A stretch of DNA of 64,000 nucleotides from Thermocrispum municipale DSM 44069 (GTDB lineage: Bacteria > Actinomycetota > Actinomycetes > Mycobacteriales > Pseudonocardiaceae). Positions 1-7,735 of this stretch are shown here, piece by piece. Within the stretch, counting starts at the first letter, position 1. The number at the start of each line of letters is the position of its first letter. The notes under the pieces were generated by a model. It made no database searches, was not told the origin of the DNA, and was given only the letters and a program-made list of their open reading frames with translations. The stretch covers positions 599,847 through 663,846 of the forward strand of contig NZ_KE386593.1 in assembly GCF_000427825.1 (NCBI RefSeq), read 5' to 3'. A program made the position numbers and the translations under genes.

Positions 1-479
1 AGACCGAGGAGTACGCGCGTGAGGTGGCCAGCCACGGCCGCAAGGAGTGGGTGACCGAGGAGGTCGAGCGCCGCATCGCGTTGCGCATGCAGCGGCAGCG
101 CATTCTCACCAGGCCGAATCCGCCCAAGCTGTGGGCGTTCCTCGACGAGTCGGTGCTGCACCGGCCGATCGGCGGGCCTGCGGTGATGAAGAGGCAGCTG
201 GAGGCGCTGCTCGAGTGGACGAGGATGCCGCACGTCACGCTGCAGGTGCTGCCGTACGAGCGTGGTGGTCACGCCGCCGAGGGTGCGTTTGCGCTGCTCC
301 GGTTCGCCGAGGCGGAGTTGCCGGACGTCGTGTACATCGAGCACCTCAACGGCGCGCTGTATCTGGACAAGCCGGAGGAGCGCGAGCCGTACAGCCGGGC
401 GATTGACCGGTTGGCGGTGGACTCCGAGACGCCTGCGCAGAGCCGCGCGATGATCGAGAAGGCGCTCGCCGCGCTGTAA
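1..479 (+). CDS. DUF5753-domain regulator, 5'-truncated by window edge
   Basis: The open frame runs in from the left edge (first complete codon at base 3) and ends at a TAA at 477-479. The visible 158 residues match the C-terminal DUF5753 region of actinobacterial XRE-type helix-turn-helix regulators (WhiJ/Scr1 type): a first half with LWAFLDESVLHRPIGG and MKRQLEALLE, then the VTLQVLPYERGGHAA and DVVYIEHLNGALYLDKPEE blocks typical of the family. The N-terminal HTH lies outside the window. Such regulators normally sit beside a small DUF397 protein; one is found at 2722-2958 on the same strand, but separated by a membrane-protein gene on the other strand. Function is inferred from family only. 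Confidence 0.85.
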   Translation, partial: TEEYAREVASHGRKEWVTEEVERRIALRMQRQRILTRPNPPKLWAFLDESVLHRPIGGPAVMKRQLEALLEWTRMPHVTLQVLPYERGGHAAEGAFALLRFAEAELPDVVYIEHLNGALYLDKPEEREPYSRAIDRLAVDSETPAQSRAMIEKALAAL

Positions 480-894
480 CCTGCGCGTTCTTCGCGATGT
501 CCCGGGTGCGGGCCGCGCTGCAGTGGACGAATCCTTGACGCCCGCAGTCCGCGCTGTCTCTCCAACAACGGTGCTGCGTCGAGATCGCCGCCAGATCGCC
601 CGCAGGCTGCCTTCGCAGCGTCGAACAGGGTTCTGCTGGCCGGTCTCGGGACTGCGCGCGATACAGGGGCGCTCAGCCGCTCCGCTCGTCCCGCGAGCCC
701 GGTGAAGGATTGTCGACGGCAGCCGGCGCGCGAGCAACGCGGGATCGGTGCTGACCCGCCGCGGCGCACGCCGAGCGGCCGCGTTCCCGGGGGGTCACGC
801 TCGCGCTCGTCGACCACGCTGAGCGCCGTGAGTGGGTCAGTGGTCCGGCGGGTGCGGAGAGCTGGTCAACGGTCCGGCGGGTGCGGAGAGTGGA
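480..894. other. Intergenic region between convergent genes
   Basis: No convincing gene in 415 bases; reading frames here lack ribosome binding sites and family features. The right end holds two extra copies of a 29-bp repeat that also covers the stop codon of the next gene (see repeat at 837-915). Confidence 0.6.
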
Positions 895-915
895 TCAGTG
901 GTCCGGCGGCGGGTC
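837..915. repeat. 29-bp tandem repeat overlapping the 3' end of a membrane-protein gene
   Basis: Three copies start at 837, 866 and 895, an exact 29-base period. Each starts TCA(G/A)(T/C)GGTCCGGCGGG. The third copy lies inside the coding end of the minus-strand gene at 895-2271 and its first three bases are that gene's stop codon; the other two lie beyond the stop and keep the TCA in register. Confidence 0.85.
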
Positions 916-2271
916 CGCCGGGTTGGGGACCGCCGCCGCCATGCCGTACTTCGCGCGCCGGACGTGGTCGACTCGCTGGCGCTTCCACACCAAGTAGACG
1001 AGCCAGACGAGTACCGGGATCAGTGCGGCGCCGACCCACCACAGCGGTTCGTCGCTGTCGGAGAGCACCATGAGCGTCGGCACGACGAACGCCAGCATCA
1101 TCACCCCGGACAAGGCCCTGACGGCGACGATGTTGGTCGCCGCGACCGCCGGGTCGTCGCTCAGCATGGCGTCGCGGAACAGGGCCGTCGGATTGCGCAC
1201 CGCGTTGACCGGCCACACCACGAACACACTGATCACGAGGGCCGCGATCAGCGAGAACGCGAACCCGCCGAGCAAGGACATGAAGATCGTCTCGGCCAGC
1301 GATCCGTCGATGACGTTGATGGCGCCGCTCTCGCCGGAGAACCAGTAGTGCCGCAGGTAGGCGTCCGGGCGCTGGTGCGCCAGGACGCGATCGTGCAGCA
1401 CCGGGATCCGAGTGAGGATGACGTGCACGATCGTCAACGGCGGGACGGTCACCGCGGGCACGAGTACCCCGCGAAGCAAGGTGGCGAGCATGTATCCGGC
1501 CCGCTCGTCCGGACGCCAGGTCGTCTGCAGCGCGGCCCACGCGGTGACCGGAACCCCGGGGAAGATGAACAGGAACCCGATCAGTCCCAACTCTCCGGCC
1601 GGGTCCGCGGCGAGGATCCGGAACGCCGGCACGGCGATCAGCACGCTGAGGGCGAAAACCACCCAGGTCGACGGTGACATCAGCCGACGCCAGAACCCGT
1701 CGGACACGCGCGTCACCGGTACCAGGCCGCGATCACGCTCCGGTTTGCCCGCGACCGCCTGTACGGCGGATGCCGCACTGCGACCGACGTCCTGCAGGCC
1801 TGCTCGTACGCGACGTCTGGCGAGGACCACGATCAGGCCGACGGCGGCCAGCACGACTCCGATCGCAGCCGTCGACGCAGCGAGATACGCGAAGTCGATG
1901 GCGAACGGGATCCCGTTGAGTACCCGGGGCAGTGCGCTCCCGGCGATGCCCGCGTCGTCAGCCATCAGGGACACCATGAGGAAGGAGGCCACGCCCCCGA
2001 CGGCGGTGACGGCGGCCAGTACGTAGCCGCGGCGCCCGCCTCGATCTCCGGAGCGCAGCCAATGGCGCGCGCGCTTCACGACGGTGACGAGCAGCAGCAC
2101 GAGCAGGATCAGCGTCAGCGCGAATGCCACCGGTGACCTGCGCGGGAATGCCGTACCGAACAGGGGTGCCAGCACAGCCGCGATCACCAGGCCGCACGTC
2201 AGCGCCGTGTAGTGACGCGATCCGGCCTGCTTGTTCGCCGACTGCGACCCGTCCGGGGTCGCCGTATCCAT
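895..2271 (-). CDS. Polytopic membrane protein, unknown function
   Basis: The product is about 458 residues with a dozen or so hydrophobic segments, for example around residues 20-45, 50-70, 85-105 and 125-155, and a cluster in the second half. It has no recognised motif. A soluble stretch after the first four segments is rich in Arg (RRRVRAGLQDVG...), and the C-terminus is Pro/Asp rich. I chose the ATG at 2271 because AAGGGG lies about seven bases upstream; a GTG at 2319 gives 16 more residues but has no well-spaced site. The gene interrupts what is usually an adjacent DUF5753/DUF397 pair. Transporter or sensor roles are both possible; I cannot assign one. Confidence 0.75.
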   Translation of the reverse strand: MDTATPDGSQSANKQAGSRHYTALTCGLVIAAVLAPLFGTAFPRRSPVAFALTLILLVLLLVTVVKRARHWLRSGDRGGRRGYVLAAVTAVGGVASFLMVSLMADDAGIAGSALPRVLNGIPFAIDFAYLAASTAAIGVVLAAVGLIVVLARRRVRAGLQDVGRSAASAVQAVAGKPERDRGLVPVTRVSDGFWRRLMSPSTWVVFALSVLIAVPAFRILAADPAGELGLIGFLFIFPGVPVTAWAALQTTWRPDERAGYMLATLLRGVLVPAVTVPPLTIVHVILTRIPVLHDRVLAHQRPDAYLRHYWFSGESGAINVIDGSLAETIFMSLLGGFAFSLIAALVISVFVVWPVNAVRNPTALFRDAMLSDDPAVAATNIVAVRALSGVMMLAFVVPTLMVLSDSDEPLWWVGAALIPVLVWLVYLVWKRQRVDHVRRAKYGMAAAVPNPADPPPDH

Positions 2272-2721
2272 TGGTGCACCCCTTCGTGACGGCGACCGGC
2301 CCACGGACCGTCCGTGCACACCTTTACGCAGCCGCGCGGGGCGACGCTATCACCGACGCGCAGGGGTCACCGGTTGTGCGACCGGGGGAGCCTGTGTCCC
2401 GCATCGGTGGTCTGCGGGCTGAGGCGCTGGTGGAACCGGGGTGCGACGAAATGGGGTCAGGTTCGTCACCGGGCGCCGCGCCGACCGGTCGGAAAGCCCA
2501 CGAAGCAGCCCGATTTGTCCTGTTCGCACACGGTCGTACTCGTTGGTCCGATCAGCCCAACGACCGCTCGAGGTCCTCTGGTCAACCGTTTATCGAAAAG
2601 TGGCCAAAGCCGGACGCATAACGTCTGTTGCGCTCCGCGGTGATCATGTTACTGTGCGCTCGCACGCTCAGATGCACGTGCATCTGCAGGCCGCGAATGA
2701 AAAGTCGGGAAGGTAGGGATC
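2272..2721. other. Intergenic promoter region between divergent genes
   Basis: A 450-base spacer between the divergent membrane-protein and DUF397 genes. No gene is supported. It contains an 18-bp perfect palindrome at 2669-2686, listed separately. Confidence 0.5.
2669..2686. promoter_or_regulatory. Perfect 18-bp palindrome upstream of DUF397 gene
   Basis: CAGATGCACGTGCATCTG is a perfect inverted repeat ending 35 bases before the DUF397 start codon. Its position suits an operator for an HTH regulator, possibly the DUF5753 regulator at the left edge. That link is inference. Confidence 0.5.
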
Positions 2722-2958
2722 ATGGCGAACATGGTCTACAACGGCATGCCGGCCACTGAGCTCGACGTGCAGTGGCGCAAGAGCAGCCGGAGTGGCGCGC
2801 TCGGCAACTGTGTCGAGGTGGCGCGTCTGGCCGACGGCGCGATCGCCGTCCGCAACTCTCGCTTTCCGGAGGGTCCCGCGCTGATCTACACCCCGGCTGA
2901 GATCGCTGCGTTCGTCGAAGGCGCCAAGGATGGCGAGTTCGATGACTTCGCGCGCTGA
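2722..2958 (+). CDS. DUF397 small protein
   Basis: A 78-residue protein with the DUF397 signature: WRKSSRSGALGNCVEVA at residues 18-34, then a short beta-rich part (VRNSRFPEGPALIYTPAEIAAFV). In Streptomyces and relatives these small proteins work with XRE-DUF5753 regulators in paired systems affecting development or resembling toxin-antitoxin pairs. The start ATG at 2722 is preceded by GGGAAGG at 2708-2714, a reasonable ribosome binding site. The 3' end overlaps the start of the next gene, suggesting co-transcription. The DUF5753 partner candidate ends about 2.2 kb upstream. Confidence 0.9.
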   Translation: MANMVYNGMPATELDVQWRKSSRSGALGNCVEVARLADGAIAVRNSRFPEGPALIYTPAEIAAFVEGAKDGEFDDFAR

Positions 2959-3316
2959 CGAACCCATCTACTCCCGGCAGCTGCGCCTGCTGGTCGAGCG
3001 CGGCTTTCGGTTCGTGCATCCCACCGACGCCTCCGGTGAGCTGGCCGCGGTGGTGGGGGTCCGCATCCACCACGACGTGATCGACGTGGTGAAGCTGCGC
3101 AGCGAGACCGACGTGAGCGCGATGCGGATGCCCGCGGACGAACCCGATGTGATGGCGCCGCGCCGGGTGCTGTGGCAGTCCTCCGGCGCCGTGACCCGCG
3201 TGCTCGACGAGGTCCTCTCGCTCCCGGACAACACCGGTGAGCAGGCCGAAGCCGCTCGTGGATGCTGGCTTCCGGTCGACCACCGGACGTCCAAGTGGGT
3301 GCCGGCCAGCGCGTGA
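2930..3316 (+). CDS. Conserved hypothetical, co-transcribed with DUF397 gene
   Basis: A 128-residue (ATG at 2930) or 124-residue (ATG at 2942) protein overlapping the DUF397 coding end. It has no motif I recognise. It is soluble, with alternating short beta-like and charged segments, and ends in CWLPVDHRTSKWVPASA. No signal peptide or membrane segment. The overlap with the DUF397 gene implies translational coupling. The reading frame stays open with strong third-position GC, so it is probably real, but the function is unknown. Confidence 0.6.
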   Translation: MASSMTSRADEPIYSRQLRLLVERGFRFVHPTDASGELAAVVGVRIHHDVIDVVKLRSETDVSAMRMPADEPDVMAPRRVLWQSSGAVTRVLDEVLSLPDNTGEQAEAARGCWLPVDHRTSKWVPASA

Positions 3317-3413
3317 TATGCACGACTGACGCCGCTCGAAGCGCTCCTGCGCGGACGGAACGCCCGTACACTGGCCTGGACCGGTTGCCTCCGTTCGCGC
3401 AGGAGCAGTGAGA

Positions 3414-4934
3414 GTGTCCACCACAGACGCCCAGCTTCCGGAGCAGGAGCCGCGTGAGGAATGCGGCGTGTTCGGGGTTTGGGCGCGAGGTGAAGAAGTC
3501 GCCAAGCTCGCCTACTACGGCCTCTACGCCTTGCAGCACCGCGGCCAGGAAGCCGCTGGTATCGCGGTGTCCGACGGCTCGCAGATCGTCGTCTTCAAAG
3601 ACCTCGGGCTGGTGTCCCAGGTCTTCGACGAGCAGGTGCTCTCGTCGTTGGAGGGTCATATCGCCGTCGGCCATTGCCGCTACTCCACCACCGGGGGCGG
3701 CCGCTGGGAGAACGCCCAGCCGTCGTTCCAGACCACCGAGGCGGGCAGCAGCATCGCCCTCGGCCACAACGGCAACCTGGTCAACACCGCCGAGCTGGCC
3801 GACCGCGTCCGCCGGCTCGGCCTCGATTCCCGCACCGCAGCCACCACCGACTCCGACGTCCTGACCACGTTGCTGGCCGCCGAGGCCACCGACAAGGGGG
3901 TCGAAGCCGCTGCACTGGACCTGCTTCCGAAGGTGCGCGGCGCGTTCTGCCTGGTTTTCTCGGACGAATCGACGCTGTACGCCGCGCGTGACCCGTACGG
4001 CATCCGGCCGCTGGTGCTCGGCCGCCTCGAGCGCGGATGGGTCGTCGCGTCGGAGACCGCGGCGCTGGACATCGTGGGCGCCTCGTTCGTCCGCGAGGTC
4101 GAGCCCGGTGAGCTGCTGGCCATCGACTCCGACGGCCTGCGTTCCAGCCGGTTCGCCAACCCGAATCCCAAAGGCTGCCTGTTCGAGTACGTCTATCTGG
4201 CACGCCCGGACACCACCATCGCGGGCCGCGGCGTGCACGCCACCCGGGTGGAGATCGGCCGCAAGCTCGCGGTCGAAGCGCCCGCCGAGGCGGATCTGGT
4301 CATCCCGGTCCCGGAGTCCGGCACCCCGGCGGCCATCGGCTACGCGCAGGCCAGCGGCATTCCTTATGGCCAAGGCCTGGTGAAGAACGGCTACGTGGGC
4401 CGCACGTTCATCCAACCGTCGCAGACCATTCGCCAGCTGGGCATCAGGCTCAAGCTCAACCCGCTGCGGGACGTCATCCGAGGCAAACGGCTGGTCGTGG
4501 TGGACGACTCCATCGTGCGCGGCAACACCCAGCGCGCGCTGGTCCGGATGCTGCGCGAGGCGGGCGCCGTCGAGGTGCACGTCCGGATCGCCGCGCCGCC
4601 GGTGCGCTGGCCTTGTTTCTACGGCATCGACTTCGCCTCCCGGGCCGAGCTGATCGCCAACGGCACGGACCTGGAGGGCATTCGGCGTTCGATCGGCGCG
4701 GACACGCTGGGCTATGTGTCCCTGGAGGGCCTGGTGGCCGCCAGTGAGCAGCCACGCAGCAGGCTGTGCGCCGCATGCTTCGACGGTGAGTACCCGATCC
4801 CGCTGCCCGACGAGGCCAAGATCGGCAAGCACCTGCTGGAGGACATCCAGAAGGGCGTGGAAGGGGCGAACGGCATCTCGTCCCCGGTGGTTGCGAACGG
4901 ATACGGTGCCGAGGACGCGTTGCAGCGTCCCTGA
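3414..4934 (+). CDS. purF: Amidophosphoribosyltransferase
   Basis: PurF makes 5-phosphoribosylamine from PRPP and glutamine, the first committed step of purine synthesis. The protein has about 506 residues. After a short propeptide the class II glutaminase nucleophile is Cys17 in EECGVFGVW, followed by the HRGQEAAGI block; the C-terminal phosphoribosyltransferase half carries the PRPP loop VVVDDSIVRGNTQ. The GTG at 3414 is preferred because AGGAG (3401-3405) lies eight bases upstream; the GTG at 3408 would be only two bases away. Cysteines C..C..CF near the end (RLCAACFDGEYP) fit the Fe-S type found in Gram-positives. purM follows after 34 bases, in the same direction. Confidence 0.97.
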   Translation: MSTTDAQLPEQEPREECGVFGVWARGEEVAKLAYYGLYALQHRGQEAAGIAVSDGSQIVVFKDLGLVSQVFDEQVLSSLEGHIAVGHCRYSTTGGGRWENAQPSFQTTEAGSSIALGHNGNLVNTAELADRVRRLGLDSRTAATTDSDVLTTLLAAEATDKGVEAAALDLLPKVRGAFCLVFSDESTLYAARDPYGIRPLVLGRLERGWVVASETAALDIVGASFVREVEPGELLAIDSDGLRSSRFANPNPKGCLFEYVYLARPDTTIAGRGVHATRVEIGRKLAVEAPAEADLVIPVPESGTPAAIGYAQASGIPYGQGLVKNGYVGRTFIQPSQTIRQLGIRLKLNPLRDVIRGKRLVVVDDSIVRGNTQRALVRMLREAGAVEVHVRIAAPPVRWPCFYGIDFASRAELIANGTDLEGIRRSIGADTLGYVSLEGLVAASEQPRSRLCAACFDGEYPIPLPDEAKIGKHLLEDIQKGVEGANGISSPVVANGYGAEDALQRP

Positions 4935-4968
4935 CACCCAGATGATGTCCCGAGACGGAAGGCAATCG

Positions 4969-6048
4969 GTGAGTACACCGACCGACACCCCACGATCCAG
5001 CTACGCGGCCGCAGGCGTCGACATCGCCGCGGGGGAAGAAGCCGTTGAACGCATCAAGCCGTACGCGCAAGCGGCGCAGCGGCCCGAGGTACTCGGTGGT
5101 ATCGGCGGCTTCGCCGGGTTGTTCCAGCTGAAACTGGACCGGTGGACCGAGCCGGTGCTGGCCTCCTCCACCGACGGCGTGGGCACCAAGATCGCGGTCG
5201 CGCAGGCGATGGACGTGCACGACACGGTCGGCATCGACCTGGTCGCGATGGTGGTCGACGACCTGGTCGTGTGTGGCGCCGAGCCGTTGTTCCTGCAGGA
5301 CTACATCGCGATCGGCAAAGTCGTGCCGGAGAAGGTCGCGGCGCTGGTGAAAGGCATCGCGGAAGGCTGTCGGCAGTCCGGAGCCGCGCTGCTCGGTGGC
5401 GAGACGGCCGAGCATCCGGGCGTGATGGAGCCGCACGCCTATGACCTGTCCGCGACCGGTGTCGGCGTCGTGGAGGCGGCCGACGTGCTGGGGCCGGAGC
5501 GGGTGCGGCCGGGCGACGTGGTGATCGGCATGGGCTCCAGCGGCCTGCACTCCAACGGCTACTCGCTGGCCCGCAAAGTGCTGCTGGACGACGCCCGCAT
5601 GCCGCTGAGCGGTCATGTCGAGGAGTTCGGCCGGACGCTGGGTGAAGAACTGCTCGAGCCGACCAGGATCTACGCCAAGGACTGCCTGGCGCTGGTCGCC
5701 GAGGCGCAGATCCGGACGTTCGCGCACGTCACCGGAGGCGGGCTGGTGGCCAACCTGGAGCGGGTCATGCCGCGCGGGCTCACCGCGGTGTTGGAGCGCG
5801 CCACCTGGACCCCGCAGCCGGTGTTCAAGATGATCGCGCAGCGCGGCAAGGTCGAGACCGCCGAGATGGAGAAGACGTTCAACATGGGCGTCGGCATGGT
5901 CGCGGTGGTGGACCCGGACGACGCGGAGCGGGCCCTTGCCGTACTGACTGCCCGCCATGTGCCCGCCTGGATCCTCGGGCAGGTGCACCCCGCGGAGGAC
6001 CCGGACGGGCCCCGCGCGGAGCTGCGCGGAGCCCATCCGCGCTACTGA
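4969..6048 (+). CDS. purM: Phosphoribosylformylglycinamidine cyclo-ligase (AIR synthase)
   Basis: PurM closes the imidazole ring to give aminoimidazole ribotide. The 359-residue protein begins with SYAAAGVDIAAGEEAVERIK, the usual start of the family, and carries the GIGGFAGLF, STDGVGTK, VDDLVV, GGETAEHPGVM and GSSGLHSNGYSL blocks of the PurM/PurL fold. The GTG start at 4969 has GGAAGG six bases upstream; the frame is open further 5' but that part is out of frame with purF and unsupported. It follows purF directly, as in mycobacteria and Streptomyces. Confidence 0.96.
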   Translation: MSTPTDTPRSSYAAAGVDIAAGEEAVERIKPYAQAAQRPEVLGGIGGFAGLFQLKLDRWTEPVLASSTDGVGTKIAVAQAMDVHDTVGIDLVAMVVDDLVVCGAEPLFLQDYIAIGKVVPEKVAALVKGIAEGCRQSGAALLGGETAEHPGVMEPHAYDLSATGVGVVEAADVLGPERVRPGDVVIGMGSSGLHSNGYSLARKVLLDDARMPLSGHVEEFGRTLGEELLEPTRIYAKDCLALVAEAQIRTFAHVTGGGLVANLERVMPRGLTAVLERATWTPQPVFKMIAQRGKVETAEMEKTFNMGVGMVAVVDPDDAERALAVLTARHVPAWILGQVHPAEDPDGPRAELRGAHPRY

Positions 6049-6082
6049 TCGACGTTCTTCCGCAGCAGAGCAGACGTGGGAC

Positions 6083-6117
6083 GGGCCGTCGCGCGCCGAC
6101 CAGGCGCACGACGGCCC
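6083..6117. terminator. Hairpin after purM
   Basis: GGGCCGTCGCGCGCC and GGCGCACGACGGCCC form a long, nearly perfect stem with a five-base loop, 35 bases after the purM stop. There is no U-tract, as is common in actinobacteria. Confidence 0.7.
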
Positions 6118-6171
6118 ATCCACGGGCCCCGTTTCAACCCACGGTCGTCATCCGCGGTGATGCCTGCGCGC

Positions 6172-6198
6172 GCGCCCTTCGCGTGCGACGAAGGGCGC
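6172..6198. terminator. Second hairpin in the purM/DUF3073 convergent spacer
   Basis: GCGCCCTTCG and CGAAGGGCGC form a perfect 10-bp stem with a seven-base loop. Confidence 0.5.
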
Positions 6199-6206
6199 CA
6201 TCTCGC

Positions 6207-6239
6207 GACCGGCTACCCGACACGCTCTGGTAGCCGGTC
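6207..6239. terminator. Third hairpin in the same spacer
   Basis: GACCGGCTACC and GGTAGCCGGTC form a perfect 11-bp stem. It lies 34 bases beyond the DUF3073 stop and could end transcription from that side. Confidence 0.6.
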
Positions 6240-6272
6240 CACGAGTGGCGCACGCTGTTGCACCACTTCCCG

Positions 6273-6467
6273 TCAGCGGCGGTACTCGTCCTCGTAGTCG
6301 TAGTCGTAGTCGTAGTCGTACTCCGACTCACGACCGCTGTCGGTGTCCTTGGATGACGATTTCCCGGAAAGCTCCCGCTTAAGGGCCTCCAGGTCCGTGG
6401 GGGGAGTGCTGTACTTGAGCTTCCGGGCCACCTTTGTCTGCTTGGCCTTGGCACGGCCGCGCCCCAT
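6273..6467 (-). CDS. DUF3073 family protein
   Basis: A 64-residue protein starting MGRGRAKAKQTKVARKLKYSTPPTDLEALKRELSG, the hallmark of DUF3073, a small actinobacterial family of unknown function usually found downstream of purM (the Mycobacterium tuberculosis counterpart is Rv0810c). The basic N-terminus is followed by an acidic tail with repeated Tyr-Asp pairs (residues about 49-60) encoded by a TAC/GAC hexamer repeated in tandem. A GAGGGGG stretch precedes the ATG at 6467. Predicted cytoplasmic; the basic-then-acidic layout suggests nucleic acid or ribosome contact, but nothing shows it. Confidence 0.92.
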   Translation of the reverse strand: MGRGRAKAKQTKVARKLKYSTPPTDLEALKRELSGKSSSKDTDSGRESEYDYDYDYDYEDEYRR

Positions 6468-6670
6468 GGCTCGACCCCCTCACACAGGGGCGGGGCGGCC
6501 GGGGGAGTCGGCGGCCCCGCATCGTCTCAACATTTTCCTACCCCCACCGTACCGTGTCCCACCTGTCGGATGCGACGCGGCTCGGCGGGTAAATCGTCAC
6601 ATGTGACGAAATGACTGTCCGCGGCGCCAGGCATCGCCGCGTTCCGGTGGGTCCATGACACGATGAACAC

Positions 6671-7561
6671 GTGCTCCGCCCTTATGCCGCGTACCTGCGA
6701 GTCTATGAGCCCCTGGAGGCCTTCGGCGACCCTACCGACCCCCAACTGCTCGCGGCGGTGCGGTCGTCCCGGCTGACCAGGTCCTCCGCCGGCGACCGCG
6801 AGCGCGCGCTGTGGTTCGCGTCACAGATGAGTGCGCCGCCGAAATTGCTGCCCGGCAGCGAGCGCGCCAAGAAGTTCTCGGACGTGCTGGTGCTGTCGCC
6901 GGACGACGTGCCTGCCGGTCGCGGAGTGCAGGTGGGCCCCGGTCCGTTGGTGTGTCCGCTGGAGCTGCGGGCCAGGTCCGCCGCCGCGCTGGTCACGTTC
7001 CTGTCCGAGGCGCACCCGGTGGTCCGCACGCATGTGCTGCAGGCGAGCGGATTCGACATGGAGACCGCTCGTGCCCGGGCCACCTCGGTGCTTCGGGAGG
7101 TCCGTCAGACCGCGCTGCACGTGCTGTCGGCGACCTGGAGCATTCCGCTGCCCTGGTTCACCATGGTCGACCCGACGCACCGCAAGCTGGTGCTCGGCGA
7201 AGGGCAGCACGACCCGAAGCGGGAGGTTTCCTGGCGGGTGGCCATGGCCGACGCGCGCAAGCGGGTCGCCGAGGCGCGGGAGCTCGCCGAATCGGTGATC
7301 GGTGACGACGGCCCCACCCGGGTGTTGATCGACACCGACCGGTGGCTGGCGAACTTCCACCCGAACTCGGCGGTGGAGCTGGACTACGGCGGGCTGGTGC
7401 AGCTGATCCCGGACGAGGAACTCGCCGCGGACACCACGGCGGAGAAGGTGCACGCCGTGCTGGCCGCGCTGCACGACGGCGACGTCGAGAAGCTGGCCGA
7501 GCTGTTCGCGGGGCTGCAGGACTACTGGGGTGAGCTGGCGGCGCGGGAGCGGTTCAACTAG
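6671..7561 (+). CDS. Conserved actinobacterial hypothetical protein
   Basis: A 296-residue soluble protein beginning with GTG (LRPYAAYLRVYEPLEAF). It has no signal peptide, membrane segment or enzyme motif I recognise. The middle holds a run of regularly spaced charged residues likely to be helical (residues about 185-215, WRVAMADARKRVAEARELAESVIG). The WFTMVDP and RVLIDTDRWLANFHPNSAVELDYGGL blocks look conserved-protein-like. It lies in the purF-purM-DUF3073 neighbourhood seen across actinobacteria. Its stop codon lies inside a degenerate repeat array shared with the convergent rsiG-like gene. Function unknown. Confidence 0.75.
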   Translation: MLRPYAAYLRVYEPLEAFGDPTDPQLLAAVRSSRLTRSSAGDRERALWFASQMSAPPKLLPGSERAKKFSDVLVLSPDDVPAGRGVQVGPGPLVCPLELRARSAAALVTFLSEAHPVVRTHVLQASGFDMETARARATSVLREVRQTALHVLSATWSIPLPWFTMVDPTHRKLVLGEGQHDPKREVSWRVAMADARKRVAEARELAESVIGDDGPTRVLIDTDRWLANFHPNSAVELDYGGLVQLIPDEELAADTTAEKVHAVLAALHDGDVEKLAELFAGLQDYWGELAARERFN

Positions 7562-7735
7562 TCGCGCTCGGGGGTGAGCCGGCCGAGGGGAACTGGTCGC
7601 GCACGCGAGTCGGGTGTGCCGCCCGCCCGAGGAGAACTGGTCGCACGAGGCTCGGGTGAACCGTCCGCGTCCGAGGTGTTCGGCCGGCCCGCACACCGGG
7701 GTGAGCCGTCCGCGCCGGAGGAGCTAGTCGCGCTC
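7556..7735. repeat. Degenerate repeat array joining two convergent gene ends
   Basis: The block AACT(A/G)GTCGC occurs at 7556, 7591 and 7635, with a related AGCTAGTCGC at 7722, followed in the first three by CTCGGG or GTCGGG and in the spacer by GTGAGCCG or GTGAACCG. The first copy contains the stop codon of the gene ending at 7561; the last contains the stop of the minus-strand gene ending at 7724. Confidence 0.65.

Noticed and set aside
480-820. Small frames between the DUF5753 gene and the membrane gene
   Set aside because: No ribosome binding sites, no recognisable domains, and composition typical of GC-rich non-coding shadows.
4714-4968. 5' extension of purM into purF
   Set aside because: The extension is out of frame with purF coding sequence, has no family similarity, and a good ribosome binding site precedes the GTG at 4969.
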